Below, piece by piece: positions 62,984 through 64,000 of a DNA stretch of 64,000 nt (its first letter is position 1; every line of letters starts with the position of its first letter). Source of the DNA: Alistipes sp. (lineage in GTDB: Bacteria > Bacteroidota > Bacteroidia > Bacteroidales > Rikenellaceae); assembly GCA_017936685.1 (NCBI GenBank), contig JAGBFA010000010.1, positions 124,001-188,000 of the forward strand, read 5' to 3'. Both the position numbers and the translations under genes were made by a program. A model generated the notes under the pieces. That model made no database searches, was not told the origin of the DNA, and saw only the letters and a program-made list of their open reading frames with translations.

Positions 62984-64000
62984 CTAATTGATATTCTCGG
63001 CATCATATACGATCATGGCAGTACCGTTAACGGCATATACAGATGTCTTAGATGCAATATCAATGGCATCGCTCATCTTATAAGGAGCGGCCTCCACACC
63101 GGCACCACTGCAAATGCGCTCTGCAAGATCTTTCATTTCAACAATATATGAGAGATGAAGAGCCTTTCTAAAATAGGGATAGTGACCGCAATAGATTTTG
63201 GTTATGCCCTGCTCTTTCATTATCCGCTCCATACGCACACACGATTCATAATAGGTTTTCATCGGGACATGCGGGCGCAGTTGCAGCCACACCTGGCCCG
63301 AGCCAAAGGCATCACCGCTATAACAAGCATTCCGACTCTTATCCAGAAGGACAATAGACCCGGGGGTATGCCCCGGCATCAACACCACTTCCACCTTGCG
63401 GCCTCCGAGATCGAATACATGGCCGTCCTGTATCCAGTTGTATTTCCCGCCAAAAGGAGTGCTGCGGACATCTTTATCGGCAGGGTGCATATACACCTCA
63501 TCGAAATAGGCGATATTCCCTGCATGATCCACATGGTTATGAGTAATGACCACATATAAAGGTTTGTCCGTGATTTTACGCACCACCTTATCCAAATCCG
63601 TACATTTTGTACCGGTGTCTATCAGCATGGCGCGGTCATTGCCTTCCAGAATGTACATCGTAGTCATATCTTTGGTCTCCACCACCCAGGTCTTCTCTTC
63701 AAGCAGACTGACTGTCAGTTCATCGTTTTTATATACCTCCTGTGTCGAGGGCGCAACTACGTCCAACGGCTGAATGTAGGGTTCGTCCTGGGTGCAGGGT
63801 CTCCACTCGGGCAATGACGCGCCGTTGGGATCCCCTGTTCGGGCGAAGTTCGTCCAATAGCTTACCATACGTTCGCTCAACTCGTAGTCACCCTCCTCCA
63901 TCGGACGCCAGCACTTGCCCAACGTTCCGAACATATACCATAATTCCGAAGAGTGGAACGCACCTTTCATCTCGCCGAAGCCGCCCGCCTGAGCCATATC
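62984..64000 (-). CDS. Carboxylesterase-type B / metallo-beta-lactamase fusion (5' partial)
   Basis: The frame runs off the right edge; 339 codons are visible. The first ~75 visible residues are the C-terminal end of a type B carboxylesterase (AFHSSELWYMFGTLGKCWRP, where AFHSSEL holds the catalytic-His loop, then MVSYWTNFARTGDPNG). The remainder is an MBL-fold hydrolase with THNHVDHAGNI, MPGHTPGSIVLLD, CYSGDAFGSG and YCGHYPYF supplying the metal ligands. The two parts are in one frame without a stop. Whether the esterase part is full length cannot be seen. The substrate is unknown. Confidence 0.8.
   Translation of the reverse strand, partial: DMAQAGGFGEMKGAFHSSELWYMFGTLGKCWRPMEEGDYELSERMVSYWTNFARTGDPNGASLPEWRPCTQDEPYIQPLDVVAPSTQEVYKNDELTVSLLEEKTWVVETKDMTTMYILEGNDRAMLIDTGTKCTDLDKVVRKITDKPLYVVITHNHVDHAGNIAYFDEVYMHPADKDVRSTPFGGKYNWIQDGHVFDLGGRKVEVVLMPGHTPGSIVLLDKSRNACYSGDAFGSGQVWLQLRPHVPMKTYYESCVRMERIMKEQGITKIYCGHYPYFRKALHLSYIVEMKDLAERICSGAGVEAAPYKMSDAIDIASKTSVYAVNGTAMIVYDAENIN

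Overview
The window reads as chromosome of a GC-rich Bacteroidota (order Bacteroidales), most like Alistipes/Rikenellaceae. This rests on a SusC-type TonB receptor, the L28-L33-DUF4295 ribosomal cluster, a DUF5683/MltD neighbourhood after parAB, an EF-G paralogue with a broken G3 motif, GSCFA and DUF2851 proteins, and many TTTG-N19/20-TAnnTTTG promoters, the signature of the Bacteroidota housekeeping sigma factor. The genus is an inference from gene content and base composition.

Layout. 1-2.3 kb: 3' partial of a susC gene preceded by a sugar MFS transporter (minus). 2.5-8.5 kb: LytS/LytTR two-component pair, then a Wza-Wzc capsule export pair and a HAD-like protein. 8.6-14.5 kb: pdxB, a PyrD-like flavoprotein with an altered substrate pocket, cinA-pncB (NAD salvage), rpmB-rpmG-DUF4295. 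14.5-15.4 kb: repeat-rich spacer. 15.4-23 kb: argS, sulfatase, a DUF3791/DUF3990 pair that looks like a toxin-antitoxin system, a second repeat array, an EF-G2-like factor. 23.2-29.4 kb: radical SAM protein, LTA-synthase-like phosphotransferase, ispE, and the conserved but uncharacterised scaffold/GGGtGRT pair. 29.4-31.1 kb: AT-richer accessory patch with a TIR protein and a truncated DNA methyltransferase. 31.1-47 kb: GH29 fucosidase, NhaC antiporter, membrane pyrophosphatase, luxS-mtn, acyltransferase-GSCFA, a phosphodiesterase, sufE-sufT, DUF2851, secA, dCMP deaminase. 47-49.7 kb: small lipoprotein and FISUMP gene set among repeats. 49.7-55.5 kb: PPIase-SurA-OstA envelope operon and a CPBP protease. 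55.6-61.4 kb: parA-parB-DUF5683-mltD-mnmE. 61.4-64 kb: small protein plus Mrr-type endonuclease, then an esterase/metallo-beta-lactamase fusion running off the right edge.

The most unusual content is non-coding. Two families of interspersed hairpin elements occur in several copies and show compensatory changes in their stems. Family 1 is a REP/BIME-like pair of hairpins with a conserved asymmetric internal loop, at six loci. Family 2 is a nested hairpin element of about 125-130 bp, in five copies; three of them start within 0-11 nt of the stop codon of a minus-strand gene (argS, EF-G2, OstA-like). Other points of note are a nine-base poly-C tract inside the susC signal-peptide codons, tandem terminator-promoter units upstream of the pyrD-like gene, and remnants of defence systems.

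All calls come from reading the sequence and remembered family motifs; no database search was run.
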